Shown: positions 20,313-29,763, counted from the stretch's first letter. The stretch is 56,224 bases of DNA from Thermoproteota archaeon (GCA_030550615.1 JAUQPA010000004.1:1-56224); one strand, 5' to 3'. Program-made: numbers and translations. Notes: generated by a model from the sequence alone, not told the origin.

Positions 20313-20831
20313 ATGGGTGATCCTAGGAAATCACGTAGACTGTGGATCGGCCCAAGGCACCCGTGGCGCAAGGATCGATTAATGGAGGAATCAAAATTAC
20401 TGGGTGTTTATGGCCTCAGAAGCAAAAGAGAACTATGGAAAGCTGCAACTATTATTAGGTACTTTAGGCATAGAGCTCGCGCCCTTCTAGCAGCTCCACA
20501 AGAAATACGCGAAAAGGAAGAAAAGACACTTGTAGAGAACCTTGTGAAATTAGGTTTATTAAACGAAGGAGCAAGATTAGATGATGTTTTAAATCTTCGA
20601 GTGGAAGATCTATTAGAGCGTAGACTCCAGACAATTGTGTATAAGAAAGGGTTGGCGAAAACCATACATGAAGCAAGGCAATTGATAATACATGGTCACA
20701 TAGCAATAGGTGGAAGAAGGGTAAGATCTCCAGGCTACATTGTGCCCAGGGATGAAGAATCTTTAATTACATATTACTACAAAAGCCCCTACGTTAAAAG
20801 CGAAGAGGCTTCATTAAAAACAAGTGCTTGA
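20313..20831 (+). CDS. rps4: Ribosomal protein uS4
   Basis: A 172-residue primary 16S-binding protein with an S4 RNA-binding domain at about residues 105-150 ([20 protein letters not shown] and [15 protein letters not shown]). The N-terminal [20 protein letters not shown] is typical of archaeal members. It starts 11 bases after rps13 with AGGTGAG upstream. Confidence 0.97.
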   Translation: MGDPRKSRRLWIGPRHPWRKDRLMEESKLLGVYGLRSKRELWKAATIIRYFRHRARALLAAPQEIREKEEKTLVENLVKLGLLNEGARLDDVLNLRVEDLLERRLQTIVYKKGLAKTIHEARQLIIHGHIAIGGRRVRSPGYIVPRDEESLITYYYKSPYVKSEEASLKTSA

Positions 20832-20842
20832 GGTGATTTCAC

Positions 20843-21244
20843 GTGGCCTTCGCATTCAGAGAATTGAAATGGGGTATTGCCCACATATACAGTAGCTCAA
20901 ACAACACCATTATACATGTAACGGATTTATCTGGTGCCGAGACGGTAAGCCTGTGGAGTGGTGGAAGAGTTGTAAAAGCTGATAGAGAAAAACCAAGTCC
21001 TTATGCTGCAATGCTCGCTGCCTCTAAAGCTGCATCTGAGAGCATGGAAAAGGGAATAATGGCTTTACATATCAAAGTCAGAGCCCCCGGCGGTCATGGC
21101 CCCAAAACACCTGGTCCAGGAGCACAATCTGCTATTAGAGCTCTGGCGAGATCCGGATTTATAATAGGTAGAATAGAAGATGTTACACCCATACCCCACG
21201 ACACTACAAGGAGACCTGGTGGAAGAAGAGGTAGAAGACTGTAA
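20843..21244 (+). CDS. rps11: Ribosomal protein uS11
   Basis: A 133-residue platform protein of the small subunit. It shows [20 protein letters not shown], then [20 protein letters not shown] and the C-terminal [20 protein letters not shown]. The start is GTG, with GAGGTGAT upstream. It lies 14 bases ahead of rpoD. Confidence 0.98.
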   Translation: MAFAFRELKWGIAHIYSSSNNTIIHVTDLSGAETVSLWSGGRVVKADREKPSPYAAMLAASKAASESMEKGIMALHIKVRAPGGHGPKTPGPGAQSAIRALARSGFIIGRIEDVTPIPHDTTRRPGGRRGRRL

Positions 21245-21258
21245 GTTAGGTGTGCAGC

Positions 21259-22092
21259 TTGAACGTAGAGATCTTGGAGAAAAATCAGTACGCATTGAAA
21301 TTATACATCAGGGATCTCCCATTACATGTTCTAAATGCTATTAGGAGAACAGTGATCAGCGAAGTCCCGGTCATGGCCATTGACTATGTGATTTTCATTG
21401 AAAACTCCAGTGTATTTTACGATGAGTACATAGCCCATAGACTTGGACTAATACCTTTAGATAGCGAGAACGCGTACGATAAGTATAAATCGCCGGAAGA
21501 ATGCATGGAAGCAGGTGAGAAAAGAATTTTTTCAACGGATTGCTTTGCGAAATTTGACCTGGAAGCCGAGGGTTTAGAGAACGGAATGTTGACTATTTAC
21601 AGCGGGGACCTGGTGCCGAGCGATCCCGATATAAAGCCTGTTTTCGATAAAATACCTCTAGCTAAACTTGTTAAAGGACAAAGAATAAAACTAGAGGCAT
21701 TTGCGAGACTCGGGCGTGGTAGAGAACATATAAAGTGGAGCCCTGTATCGGTTGCTACACACAAGTATGTTCCAAAAATCATAGTTAATGATAATTGTAA
21801 TGGGTGCGGTAAATGCATTGATGTTTGTCCACGTGGATTATTAAAACTATCTGATGGCAAAGTTTCAGTTGATAAATCCCGTGAATTATCATGCAATTTC
21901 TGTAGGTTATGCGAGCAAGTATGTGAGCTACGGGCAATAAAGGTTTCGCATAAGGAAAACGAGTATATTCTTTATTTTGAATTTACCGGTGCATTATCTC
22001 CTCGTAAAACCCTTGTTGAAGCTTCAAATATTCTTATTAAGAAGCTTGATGAATTCGAAGAAAAATTAAAGAATTTGGGTGTTATTCAATGA
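21259..22092 (+). CDS. rpoD: RNA polymerase subunit D (Rpo3) with ferredoxin-like domain
   Basis: Alpha-like assembly subunit of 277 residues that dimerises with Rpo11. The core motif LPLHVLNAIRRTVISEVPVM is present. An inserted ferredoxin-like domain has two complete cysteine sets, CNGCGKCIDVCP (about residues 180-191) and CNFCRLCEQVC (about 212-222), each fitting a [4Fe-4S] cluster. I choose TTG at 21259 with SD AGGTG seven bases ahead; a GTG at 21250 is part of that SD. It overlaps rpl18e by four bases. Confidence 0.96.
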   Translation: MNVEILEKNQYALKLYIRDLPLHVLNAIRRTVISEVPVMAIDYVIFIENSSVFYDEYIAHRLGLIPLDSENAYDKYKSPEECMEAGEKRIFSTDCFAKFDLEAEGLENGMLTIYSGDLVPSDPDIKPVFDKIPLAKLVKGQRIKLEAFARLGRGREHIKWSPVSVATHKYVPKIIVNDNCNGCGKCIDVCPRGLLKLSDGKVSVDKSRELSCNFCRLCEQVCELRAIKVSHKENEYILYFEFTGALSPRKTLVEASNILIKKLDEFEEKLKNLGVIQ

Positions 22093-22454
22093 AGAATCTT
22101 GGAAAAAAGACTAATTTGATACTTAGAGATCTCGCTGAGACCTTGTTAAAGTATTCACGTGAGCAAAAAGCTGAAATATGGCGTCAAGTAGCTGAGGAAC
22201 TTTTAAAACCAACTAGAAAAAGAAGGGCGGTTAACATTAGTAAAATCAATAGATATACAGGCAGTGGTGATTACGTAATTGTACCTGGAAAAGTACTTGG
22301 CTCCGGTGACTTAGATCATGCTGTTACGGTAGCTGCTCTTAGTTTTTCAAAAACAGCTCTCGAGAAAATAAATAGAGCTGGGGGGCGCGCGATAAGTATA
22401 TTCGAGCTTTTACGTGAAAACCCAAAGGGATCTAACGTTAAGATTATTGGGTGA
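22089..22454 (+). CDS. rpl18e: Ribosomal protein eL18
   Basis: A 121-residue archaeal L18e of the large subunit. Signatures are NISKINRYTGSGDYVIVPGK and VLGSGDLDHAVTVAALSFS. The ATG overlaps the rpoD stop (ATGA). It precedes rpl13 by four bases, the standard order of this operon. Confidence 0.95.
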   Translation: MKNLGKKTNLILRDLAETLLKYSREQKAEIWRQVAEELLKPTRKRRAVNISKINRYTGSGDYVIVPGKVLGSGDLDHAVTVAALSFSKTALEKINRAGGRAISIFELLRENPKGSNVKIIG

Positions 22455-22458
22455 TAAC

Positions 22459-22914
22459 ATGCAGCAGGAACCCCCAATTCTCTATGTTGACGCTAGTGAT
22501 CACATATTGGGTAGACTAGCAAGTATTATAGCTAAAAAACTCTTGGAGGGATATAGAGTCCACGTTTTTAACGTTGAAAAAGCTGTGATAAGCGGAGAGA
22601 GACAACGCGTCATAGAAGGATACAAGTTGTTGCTAAAGGTCAGGTCACATTTAAACTTGGAGAGATCGGGAATAAGGAGACCTAGAAATCCCAAAAACAT
22701 ATTTAAGCGTGCTGTTCGAGGAATGCTACCCATAGATAAACCCCATGGTAGATTAGCATATAAGAGACTTAAGGTATATATAGGCTTGCCCCCGGATCTC
22801 TCAAACGTTGAGTTAACACGGTTCCCGGAAGCCATGAGTAGTAGATTACGTGGTAGGTATATAACTCTAGAAGAAGTAGCTCGAGCCCTGGGTTGGAGAG
22901 GTGTAAAGAAATGA
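22459..22914 (+). CDS. rpl13: Ribosomal protein uL13
   Basis: A 151-residue large-subunit protein. Blocks YVDASDHILGRLASIIAKKL, AVRGMLPIDKPHGRLAYKRL and LKVYIGLP are typical. The ATG at 22459 follows GGGTGAT; an in-frame ATG at 22414 lies deep in rpl18e and is rejected. It overlaps the rps9 start by four bases. Confidence 0.96.
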   Translation: MQQEPPILYVDASDHILGRLASIIAKKLLEGYRVHVFNVEKAVISGERQRVIEGYKLLLKVRSHLNLERSGIRRPRNPKNIFKRAVRGMLPIDKPHGRLAYKRLKVYIGLPPDLSNVELTRFPEAMSSRLRGRYITLEEVARALGWRGVKK

Positions 22915-23339
22915 GCCAGGAATCGAAATCAGCATATAAAATTGTTATATCAACAGGTAAGAGAAAAACAAGCGTGGCTAGAGCAGTAATCAAACCAGGA
23001 GAAGGAAGGGTGTGGATAAACAATATCCCGCTCGAAGTATACCCAATAGAAATGGTTAAAGATAAGATTGGTGAACCATTGGAATTAATAGGTAATTTAG
23101 CAAAGCAAGTTGATATAAAGGTAAACGTTAAAGGAGGCGGAGTTATGAGTCAAGCTGATGCCTGCCGTGTAGCAATCGCGAGAGGATTGATCGAGTATTT
23201 TTCAGATCATCGCGAGGAATTAACGAGGATATTTAAGGAATACGATAGGCATATGTTAAGTGGTGATCCACGTCAAACCGAGCCCGAGAAATGGGGTAGA
23301 TACAGCGCTAGGAGAAGGTGGCAGAAGAGTTACAGGTGA
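22911..23339 (+). CDS. rps9: Ribosomal protein uS9
   Basis: A 142-residue small-subunit protein whose C-terminal tail reaches the P site. It shows [40 protein letters not shown] and the invariant ending RRRWQKSYR. The ATG overlaps the rpl13 stop, with GAGAGGTG upstream. The C-terminal Arg is conserved. Confidence 0.97.
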   Translation: MSQESKSAYKIVISTGKRKTSVARAVIKPGEGRVWINNIPLEVYPIEMVKDKIGEPLELIGNLAKQVDIKVNVKGGGVMSQADACRVAIARGLIEYFSDHREELTRIFKEYDRHMLSGDPRQTEPEKWGRYSARRRWQKSYR

Positions 23340-23346
23340 GAATTGC

Positions 23347-23547
23347 ATGCTTTTCCCCGTAAGATGCTTTACCTGCGGAGCACCTATAGGTCACCTATGG
23401 GAGGAATTTAACAAGAGGGTGAAACAAGGTGAACCACCAGCTAAAGTACTCGATGAGCTAGGTGTCAAGCGCTATTGTTGCAGAAGAATGTTCCTCTCAC
23501 ATGTTGAAATCGCTGATGAATTGTTACATTTCCCGAAGATCTCATGA
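23347..23547 (+). CDS. rpoN: RNA polymerase subunit N (Rpo10)
   Basis: A 66-residue zinc-bundle subunit that stabilises the Rpo3/Rpo11/Rpo12 platform. The cysteine motif RCFTCG near the N-terminus and [13 protein letters not shown] in the middle are diagnostic. The ATG at 23347 follows AGGTGAG; longer in-frame extensions lie in rps9. The rpoK gene, often next to rpoN, is not found before rps2. Confidence 0.97.
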   Translation: MLFPVRCFTCGAPIGHLWEEFNKRVKQGEPPAKVLDELGVKRYCCRRMFLSHVEIADELLHFPKIS

Positions 23548-23556
23548 GGTGGTTAA

Positions 23557-24180
23557 ATGGCTGAAGAAATGAAGCAACAAATAACAATTGAACTACTAGT
23601 ACCAATTGACAAGTACTTATCTGCAGGAGTACACATTGGTACACATATTTGCACAAAGTTCGCTGAACCATTTGTATATAGAATAAGATCAGATGGGGTA
23701 TACATACTTGACGTTAGAAAAATCGATGAAAGATTAAGAGTGGCAGGTAAGTTTCTAGCCTCGTTTGATCCATCCAAGATAGCTGTTATATCGGTTAGAC
23801 TGTACGGTAGGAAACCCGTTGAAAAAATGTGCCAGTATTTACAATGTAAGCCGTTTACCGGAAGATTCTTGCCTGGAACATTCACTAATCCGTCATTGAA
23901 ATGGTACTTTGAACCAGAGGTAATAGTAATCACTGATCCCAGGGCTGATTCACAGGCACTCAAAGAAGCCGCGGAGATCGGCATACCCGTAGTTGCATTC
24001 GTTGATACAGATAATAAAACCGAGTTCATTGATTTAGCAATACCGGGCAATAATAAAGGTAGAAAGAGCTTAGCGTTATTATACTGGATCTTAACCAGGC
24101 AAGTTCTACGCGAAAAAGGTTTAATACCGCCAAACGCGGATTTACCAGAATCTCCTTCAGATTTTGAAACAGCCGTATAG
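23557..24180 (+). CDS. rps2: Ribosomal protein uS2
   Basis: A 207-residue small-subunit protein. Key blocks are [60 protein letters not shown] and [12 protein letters not shown]. It starts nine bases after rpoN with GAGGTGG. It is the last gene of the operon; a 14-bp perfect palindrome follows the stop at once. Confidence 0.97.
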   Translation: MAEEMKQQITIELLVPIDKYLSAGVHIGTHICTKFAEPFVYRIRSDGVYILDVRKIDERLRVAGKFLASFDPSKIAVISVRLYGRKPVEKMCQYLQCKPFTGRFLPGTFTNPSLKWYFEPEVIVITDPRADSQALKEAAEIGIPVVAFVDTDNKTEFIDLAIPGNNKGRKSLALLYWILTRQVLREKGLIPPNADLPESPSDFETAV

Positions 24181-24182
24181 TT

Positions 24183-24196
24183 TTTCATATATGAAA
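24183..24196. repeat. 14-bp perfect palindrome after rps2
   Basis: TTTCATATATGAAA begins two bases after the rps2 stop codon. It may be a termination or processing element, or chance in AT-rich DNA. The rest of the 141-base gap to the next gene is AT-rich and shows no other clear feature. Confidence 0.35.
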
Positions 24197-24321
24197 TCCT
24201 TTAACCAAGAGACACCTCTAGATTAATGTGATGAGTTAACAATACAAGTATGTTAATCAATTTCGATTCATGATATAAGATATTAGCAATGTTTATGAAA
24301 TTATAGTCGAGGTGTATTCGT

Positions 24322-25176
24322 TTGAAGAAAACAAGAAGGCCCGTTGTTGCTGGATATTTCTACCCGGGAAGCAGAGAAAAACTTGTCGAAGCAATTGAAT
24401 GGTCATTCAAGCACTCTCTTGGACCAGGTGATTTACCTAAGTTATCGCACGAGAGAAAACGTGGTATAATCGGGTATGTTGTTCCACATGCTGGATACAT
24501 ATACAGCGGTCCCATTGCAGCACACGCATACTATGATATGGCGATGCATGGAACACCGGAAACAGTGATTATTATTGGAACAAACCACACTGGCGTAGGT
24601 AAACCTGTATCGGTATACCCGGAGGGGGTTTGGGAGACCCCGCTAGGTGTTCTCCAAGTTGACTCCGAGCTCGCTAAAGCTATTACTGAACAAAGCGAAT
24701 TAGCTGATTTAGATACGTATGCTCACCTAGATGAACACTCCGTAGAAGTCCAATTACCGTTTTTACAGTACATATATGGAGAAAAATTAAAATTGCTTCC
24801 CATAGTCATGGGCGTTCACACGCCTGAAGCCGCAAGGGATTTAGCATCTGCTATTATAAATTCCGCTAGGAAACTAAACCGTGATATAATAGTGTTATCC
24901 AGTAGCGACTTTAACCACTATGAACCACACGAGGTAACAGTTGATAAGGATATGTTAGCGATAAGTAAAATACTTGAGTTAAGTAGCGAGGAGTTTTATA
25001 GAGTTATGCTTGAAAAAGATATAAGCATATGTGGACCTGGTGGAGTAATGACGCTAATAGAGATAACTAAGCACCTAAATGGACATGCCGTACTGCTGAA
25101 ACACGCTACCAGCGGTGATACAGGGGGAGATAAAACAGCTGTTGTAGGCTATGCAAGCATAAAGTTTTACCTATAA
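24322..25176 (+). CDS. MEMO1 family protein (AmmeMemoRadiSam B type)
   Basis: A 284-residue MEMO-like protein, structurally related to non-haem iron dioxygenases, whose archaeal function is unknown. Signatures include AGYFYPG near the N-terminus, VVPHAGYIYSGPIAAHAY (about residues 53-70), DEHSVEVQLPFLQ (about 137) and LSSSDFNHYE, which supply conserved His residues. The start is TTG with GAGGTG ahead. It sits between rps2 and the isoprenoid gene fni, as in related archaea. Confidence 0.9.
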   Translation: MKKTRRPVVAGYFYPGSREKLVEAIEWSFKHSLGPGDLPKLSHERKRGIIGYVVPHAGYIYSGPIAAHAYYDMAMHGTPETVIIIGTNHTGVGKPVSVYPEGVWETPLGVLQVDSELAKAITEQSELADLDTYAHLDEHSVEVQLPFLQYIYGEKLKLLPIVMGVHTPEAARDLASAIINSARKLNRDIIVLSSSDFNHYEPHEVTVDKDMLAISKILELSSEEFYRVMLEKDISICGPGGVMTLIEITKHLNGHAVLLKHATSGDTGGDKTAVVGYASIKFYL

Positions 25177-25225
25177 ATATAGCATAAATTACTGTTTACT
25201 GTTTCACCAAAACCAGGTGCTGTAA

Positions 25226-26353
25226 TTGGATGATGCCAGGAGAAAAATAGAGCATATCGAAATATGCTTAAGGGAAGATGTTGATTTCGAAGATAATTGT
25301 GAAAGTTACTTCAGAGAAATAATTTTAATTCACCAGGCATTACCTGGAGTAAGCTATTCAGATGTAGATACGGTAACCAAGTTCCTAGGTTATACATTGA
25401 ACGCACCTATTCTCATTGAAGCAATGACGGGCGGGCATCCCCAATTAAAACATGTAAATGAGGAACTCGCCAAACTCGCAGAAGAGTTGAAATTAGCAAT
25501 AGGACTTGGAAGTGAAAAACCAATAATTAAATCGGGTTTTAGCCGAGAAGTAGTTGAAACCTACAGAGTTGTCCGCGAGATAGCTCGAAGTGTCCCAGTA
25601 ATAGGTAATATTGGAATAACTTTGCTACATGAAACTACAATAGATGTAATTAAAAGACTCGTAGAAGTAGTCGAAGTAGACGCGCTCGCTATTCATCTGA
25701 ATCCCGCCCAAGAGGTTATTCAACCCGAGGGAGATCACGACTTTAGCGCTGTTTTACTAAGTAAAGTATCTGAATTGACTAAAGAGCTTAAATTACCTAT
25801 TATTATAAAAGAAGTTGGCCATGGATTATCCATGGAAGTTGTTAAGTCCTTCAGGGAACGAGGAGTAAGAATTTTCGATGTAGCTGGTGCATGTGGAACA
25901 AACTGGATCAAAGTGGAAGCGCTCAGAAACCCCGATAACAGTGTTAAGCGAGAAGTTGGATTATTGTTCTCAAAAATAAATTGGGGTATACCAACGCCTC
26001 TTTCACTTATAGAATCACGTTGGGTTGCTCCCGATGCATTTATTATAGCAAGCGGCGGTGTTTGGAACGGTGTTAATGCAACTAAGTTGATTGCGCTCGG
26101 AGCCAATATGGTGGGAGTAGCGAAGCCTATCCTGAAGACACTTATTAAACATGGATATGAATCCGCTAGAAAATACCTTGAGAAATACATTACCGAGATA
26201 AAGACAACAATGTTCCTGATTGGTGCTAGTGAAATAAGTGAATTGTGCTTTAAACCACTCGTCCTGGGTTCAACAATTAAATACTACGTAGAATCCAGAG
26301 GTATAAACGCCAAGGAATATATTGAAAAAACAAGGTGCGGAGTGGTAAAATGA
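25226..26353 (+). CDS. fni: Type 2 isopentenyl-diphosphate isomerase
   Basis: FMN- and NADPH-dependent interconversion of isopentenyl and dimethylallyl diphosphate for archaeal lipid synthesis. A TIM-barrel protein of 375 residues with IEAMTGGHPQLKHVNEELAK, LGSEKP, IHLNPAQEVIQPEGDHDF and the flavin-phosphate loop IIASGGVWNGVNATKLIALG. The start is TTG. It overlaps the DUF2118 gene by four bases (ATGA). The usual neighbours mevalonate kinase and isopentenyl phosphate kinase are absent here. Confidence 0.95.
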   Translation: MDDARRKIEHIEICLREDVDFEDNCESYFREIILIHQALPGVSYSDVDTVTKFLGYTLNAPILIEAMTGGHPQLKHVNEELAKLAEELKLAIGLGSEKPIIKSGFSREVVETYRVVREIARSVPVIGNIGITLLHETTIDVIKRLVEVVEVDALAIHLNPAQEVIQPEGDHDFSAVLLSKVSELTKELKLPIIIKEVGHGLSMEVVKSFRERGVRIFDVAGACGTNWIKVEALRNPDNSVKREVGLLFSKINWGIPTPLSLIESRWVAPDAFIIASGGVWNGVNATKLIALGANMVGVAKPILKTLIKHGYESARKYLEKYITEIKTTMFLIGASEISELCFKPLVLGSTIKYYVESRGINAKEYIEKTRCGVVK

Positions 26354-26856
26354 CGGAAGAATATATTTTTCCAGAGACATACGTTGAAGACGTGGAGGGG
26401 CAGAAATATGTTTGCATAAAGAACGGTACCTTAGTTGTAAATAGCGATGTCATTAACCAAGAACATTGTATTAGGAGATTTGGATTAATACCGTATGAAC
26501 AAGTTGTAAACTACCTGGATTTCACCGAGGCGAAAACAAAAAGATCAATAGTTATTCTCAGAAAAAATCCATGGGAAGGCGCATACCAAGGATATATTTT
26601 CGAAGAAAATACGTCGATTTGCCTCCAGGAAATCACGGGTAGTGCTATATTTATTTTAACCAGAGAGGGTTCGATTATCGGAAAGGATGATCCTGTGGCT
26701 TACGTTGTAACAAATAAACTTGAAGTTAGAAACGTTAAATCTAACTGTGAAGGATTAGTTGCTTTTATAGTTGATTTACCATGGGAAGAACCAAGGAAAT
26801 CGATTTTGGTGGTTTCAAATGTCTATGGATCAATCGTTGCTAGAGAAAGTGCGTGA
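26350..26856 (+). CDS. DUF2118-like archaeal protein
   Basis: A 168-residue protein resembling the archaeal DUF2118 family, function unknown. The middle (about residues 100-140) has the pattern TREGSIIGKDDPVAYVVTNK followed by a strand-rich segment, reminiscent of a biotinyl/lipoyl-like barrel but without the modifiable Lys motif. The ATG overlaps the fni stop; GTGGT is upstream. Its 3' end overlaps gltX by 38 bases, so the three genes form one transcription unit. The family call is moderately sure. Confidence 0.65.
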   Translation: MTEEYIFPETYVEDVEGQKYVCIKNGTLVVNSDVINQEHCIRRFGLIPYEQVVNYLDFTEAKTKRSIVILRKNPWEGAYQGYIFEENTSICLQEITGSAIFILTREGSIIGKDDPVAYVVTNKLEVRNVKSNCEGLVAFIVDLPWEEPRKSILVVSNVYGSIVARESA

Positions 26857-28576
26857 AGTAGCTTATAAACATGCATTAGTAAATGCTGTTAAACACGGTG
26901 GAAAAGCTGATTTAAAGGCTGTTGTATCCAAAATAGCTGCTGAGATCCCTGAAGCCCGTAGAAACATGAAGTTTTACATGGAGATAATTAAAAGTATCGT
27001 TGAAGAAGTCAATAAGTTATCGCTCGATGAGCAGGAAAAAATAGTGAGGAGTAATTGGCCGGAGCTACTCGAGGAGAAATCACGTGAGTACAAAAAGGAA
27101 TTACCACCTCTACCTGGCGCCATCGAAGGTAGAGTTGTTACAAGACTAGCACCCAACCCAGATTTCTCACTACACCTCGGCAACGCTAGACCTGCACTTT
27201 TAAACTACTGGTATGCTAAAATGTATAATGGAAGGATGATCTTAAGATTCGAGGACACTGATCCAAGAACAAAAGCACCATATCCTGATACGTATGAATC
27301 CATTAAAAGAGATTTAGAGTGGCTGGGTGTATCATGGGATGAGGAATATATTCAAAGCCTCCGCTTACCTCTATTCTACAACGTAGCTAAAGAGCTAATT
27401 AAACGAGGGGGCGCATATGTTGATTTATGCGATGATAAAAGTTTTAAGAAATATAGAAACCAAGGTATTGCATGCCCTCATAGAGACAAACCCGTTGAAA
27501 CTCACCTAGAGGAATTCGATAAAATGCTGGAAGGAGTTTATGGTGAAGGAGAAGCTGTTGTAAGAGTTAAAACAGATCTTCAACACCCCGACATAAGCGT
27601 TCGGGAATGGGTTGCGTTCAGAGTAATTGATACAACTAAAACCCCGCATCCAATTACAGGAGAAAAGTATATCGTGTGGCCAACATATAATTTTGCTGCT
27701 GCAGTTGATGATTATTTAATGGGGGTTACCCATATTCTACGTGCAAAGGAACACGTGACAAATACTGTTAAGCAGAGGTTCCTATACGATCACATGGGCT
27801 GGAAGTACCCTGAAACCCTGCACTTTGGGCGTTTATCACTGGAGGGAGTTATCTTAAGTAAATCCAAGACGAAGAAATTGATTACCGAAAGAGGTATTTC
27901 CTCATACTCTGATCCTAGGCTAGGAACAATACAGGGTCTACGTAGGCGTGGAATAGTCAAGGAAACAATATGGAAATTGATTAAAGATGTTGGAATCAAA
28001 GGAATAGATGCTAGAATAAGTTTGGCTAATTTATACGCTATTAACAGAGTAATTGTGGATCCGATTGCTAATAGGTATATGGCAGTTGAGTCTCCCATCC
28101 CCCTCGTCTTAAAAGGCATAAAAGACGAATTAAAAGCTCTAATACCCATTCATCCTTCGAGGAAAGAGCACTATGCTTATAGAGTAGTCGATGGCACAAA
28201 GGCTCTAATATCAAGTATTGATTTCAAACTTGTCAAAGATAAGGTATTCAGGTTAATGGGGTTAGCAAACTTCGTTATTAAAAGCTCACTAGAAATAGAT
28301 GGAAAACTACACTATGTCGCAGAGTTGCATAGCGTCGAATACGATGCTGTTAAAAAACTAGATGCTCCAATAATACAATGGGTTCACGAAGAAGAAAAAA
28401 TAGAAGCAATAATGCTTAAACCAATGGGTTTAAACCTCGAGGAGAAAAGACTATTGATTGAAAGAAGAGTCATTGGGGAAAGAATCGATAATATCATTCA
28501 ATTATATAGATTGGGCTTTGCGAGAGTGGATTCTATTAGTGAAAACAAAGTAGTACTAGTTTTCACACATGAATAA
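26819..28576 (+). CDS. gltX: Glutamyl-tRNA synthetase, archaeal type
   Basis: Class I synthetase of 585 residues that charges tRNA-Glu, and in archaea usually also tRNA-Gln with Glu for later amidation. The HIGH-like motif is HLGN within PNPDFSLHLGNARP (about residues 110-123) and the KMSKS-like motif is LSKSKTKKLI. An N-terminal helical extension of about 100 residues and a C-terminal beta-barrel anticodon domain fit the archaeal/eukaryal subclass. The ATG at 26819 follows TTGGTGG. It overlaps the upstream gene. Confidence 0.95.
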   Translation: MSMDQSLLEKVREVAYKHALVNAVKHGGKADLKAVVSKIAAEIPEARRNMKFYMEIIKSIVEEVNKLSLDEQEKIVRSNWPELLEEKSREYKKELPPLPGAIEGRVVTRLAPNPDFSLHLGNARPALLNYWYAKMYNGRMILRFEDTDPRTKAPYPDTYESIKRDLEWLGVSWDEEYIQSLRLPLFYNVAKELIKRGGAYVDLCDDKSFKKYRNQGIACPHRDKPVETHLEEFDKMLEGVYGEGEAVVRVKTDLQHPDISVREWVAFRVIDTTKTPHPITGEKYIVWPTYNFAAAVDDYLMGVTHILRAKEHVTNTVKQRFLYDHMGWKYPETLHFGRLSLEGVILSKSKTKKLITERGISSYSDPRLGTIQGLRRRGIVKETIWKLIKDVGIKGIDARISLANLYAINRVIVDPIANRYMAVESPIPLVLKGIKDELKALIPIHPSRKEHYAYRVVDGTKALISSIDFKLVKDKVFRLMGLANFVIKSSLEIDGKLHYVAELHSVEYDAVKKLDAPIIQWVHEEEKIEAIMLKPMGLNLEEKRLLIERRVIGERIDNIIQLYRLGFARVDSISENKVVLVFTHE

Positions 28577-28630
28577 CTCATTTTTACCAGTAAGGTAGAT
28601 GAACGATTCCCGCCCATTATGTATGAAAAA

Positions 28631-28638
28631 TTTATAAG
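28631..28638 (+). promoter_or_regulatory. TATA box of rpl7ae
   Basis: TTTATAAG, 56-63 bases before the rpl7ae ATG. The predicted leader is about 35 bases and carries the strong SD GGAGG. Confidence 0.55.
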
Positions 28639-28693
28639 AGGTAACTAGCGTTAATCACAAAACGCGGACGACTATAAAAGGAGGAGGATGACT

Positions 28694-29080
28694 ATGTCTA
28701 AGCCATTTTATGTAAAATTCGATGTTCCACAAGAATTAGCTGAGAAGACATATGATGCGGTAAAAAAAGCCCGTGAATCCGGTGGAAAGATAAAGAAAGG
28801 TACAAATGAAACAACAAAGGCGGTTGAACGAGGACTGGCGAAACTAGTAGTAATAGCAACAGACGTTGATCCCCCCGAGATAGTTGCACACCTACCAATT
28901 CTATGTGACGAGAAGAAAATACCATATACGTATGTACCTAGCAAGAAGAAACTAGGAGAAGCTGCTGGCATAGAGGTTTCAGCTGCATCAGTAGCTATAA
29001 TTGACGCTGGCGGCGCCAAGGATCTAGTGGATGAGATAATAAAGAAAGTTCAAGAAATCCGTGCACAAGCGGGTGTTTAA
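28694..29080 (+). CDS. rpl7ae: Ribosomal protein eL8 (L7Ae)
   Basis: A 128-residue kink-turn-binding protein found in the large subunit, in C/D and H/ACA sRNPs and in archaeal RNase P. Signatures are [20 protein letters not shown] and [18 protein letters not shown]. The ATG at 28694 is seven bases after GGAGG; an ATG at 28688 is too close to it. It is followed by a hairpin-plus-T-run terminator. Confidence 0.98.
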   Translation: MSKPFYVKFDVPQELAEKTYDAVKKARESGGKIKKGTNETTKAVERGLAKLVVIATDVDPPEIVAHLPILCDEKKIPYTYVPSKKKLGEAAGIEVSAASVAIIDAGGAKDLVDEIIKKVQEIRAQAGV

Positions 29081-29087
29081 AGTAAAC

Positions 29088-29117
29088 AGTACTAAGCAGT
29101 AGATCATAGTATTTTTT
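29088..29117 (+). terminator. Hairpin plus T-run after rpl7ae
   Basis: AGTACTA (29088-29094) pairs over seven bases (one G-T) with TAGTATT (29107-29113), followed by a run of T to 29117. This has the form of an intrinsic terminator, rare in archaea, and lies between the convergent rpl7ae and rps28e genes. Confidence 0.5.
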
Positions 29118-29150
29118 ATTTCAACTTAGTTAATGTTAATGAGCATAAGA

Positions 29151-29167
29151 TACTCGTTCTTCGAGTA
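29151..29167. repeat. Inverted repeat between rpl7ae and rps28e
   Basis: TACTCG-TTCTT-CGAGTA gives a six-base-pair stem with a five-base loop in the 136-base convergent intergenic region. It may be part of the 3' end of the rps28e transcript read on the minus strand. The function is not determined. Confidence 0.35.
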
Positions 29168-29216
29168 AAACCAGATCTAGCTTGTTTCGCAGGTTTCTTA
29201 TTTTAAAACACTCACA

Positions 29217-29489
29217 CTATCTTCGCGTAGTTAGTTTCCTAGCTTCTCTCTCTGTTTCTCTCAGTATGACTATATCTCCGATCCTCACGGGTCCTTTAAT
29301 GTTCCTAGTTATTACTCTACCTTTATCTCTTCCTTCAAGTATTCTTACTCTAACCTGCGTTATTTCCCCTGTTACACCTGTTCTACCAAGTATCTGTATG
29401 ACTTCCGCTGGGAAACCTATTTCCTCGATGATATTAATCTTCGGCGGCTCGAAAACTATTTTCTCTATTCTTCCACTATCCTCACTCAT
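29217..29489 (-). CDS. rps28e: Ribosomal protein eS28
   Basis: A 90-residue small-subunit protein with an OB-like fold near the mRNA exit. The core [20 protein letters not shown] followed by [14 protein letters not shown] and the ending [10 protein letters not shown] are diagnostic. The ATG at 29489 follows GGTGATT; the GTG at 29498 belongs to that SD. It is read opposite to rpl7ae and rpl24e, which normally flank it co-directionally. Confidence 0.96.
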   Translation of the reverse strand: MSEDSGRIEKIVFEPPKINIIEEIGFPAEVIQILGRTGVTGEITQVRVRILEGRDKGRVITRNIKGPVRIGDIVILRETEREARKLTTRR

Positions 29490-29577
29490 CTCAATCACCG
29501 TGCCTGACTATACCGTGAAAAATAATTTTTAAGGCTTTTAAAAATCTAGTGTTAGGTTTAAAAAAGAGAGGGTGTTT

Positions 29578-29763
29578 ATGCCAAGACAATCTAATTGCAC
29601 CTTTTGCGGCAATAGCATAGAGCCTGGAACAGGGCTAATGTATGTTTTAAATGACGGAACAATACTTTGGTTCTGCAGTAGAAAATGTTTTAAAAGTTAC
29701 CAGATGAAAAGAGACCCTAGGAAACTGAAATGGACCAGGAAGTACGGTCAACAAGCTAAGTGA
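29578..29763 (+). CDS. rpl24e: Ribosomal protein eL24
   Basis: A 61-residue zinc-finger protein of the large subunit. The cysteines are CTFCG near residues 8-12 and CSRKC near 34-38, followed by the conserved [13 protein letters not shown]. The ATG at 29578 follows GAGGGTG; the GTG at 29572 is part of that SD. It is convergent with infB, two bases apart, and divergent from rps28e. Confidence 0.97.
   Translation: MPRQSNCTFCGNSIEPGTGLMYVLNDGTILWFCSRKCFKSYQMKRDPRKLKWTRKYGQQAK

Noticed and set aside
23553-24188. 211-residue minus-strand open frame across rps2
   Set aside because: It mirrors rps2 almost exactly, has Ser-rich composition typical of shadow frames, and rps2 on the plus strand is certain.
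24228-24280. GTGATGA in the rps2-MEMO gap as box C of an sRNA
   Set aside because: No CTGA lies at a suitable distance and no D'/C' pair is present.
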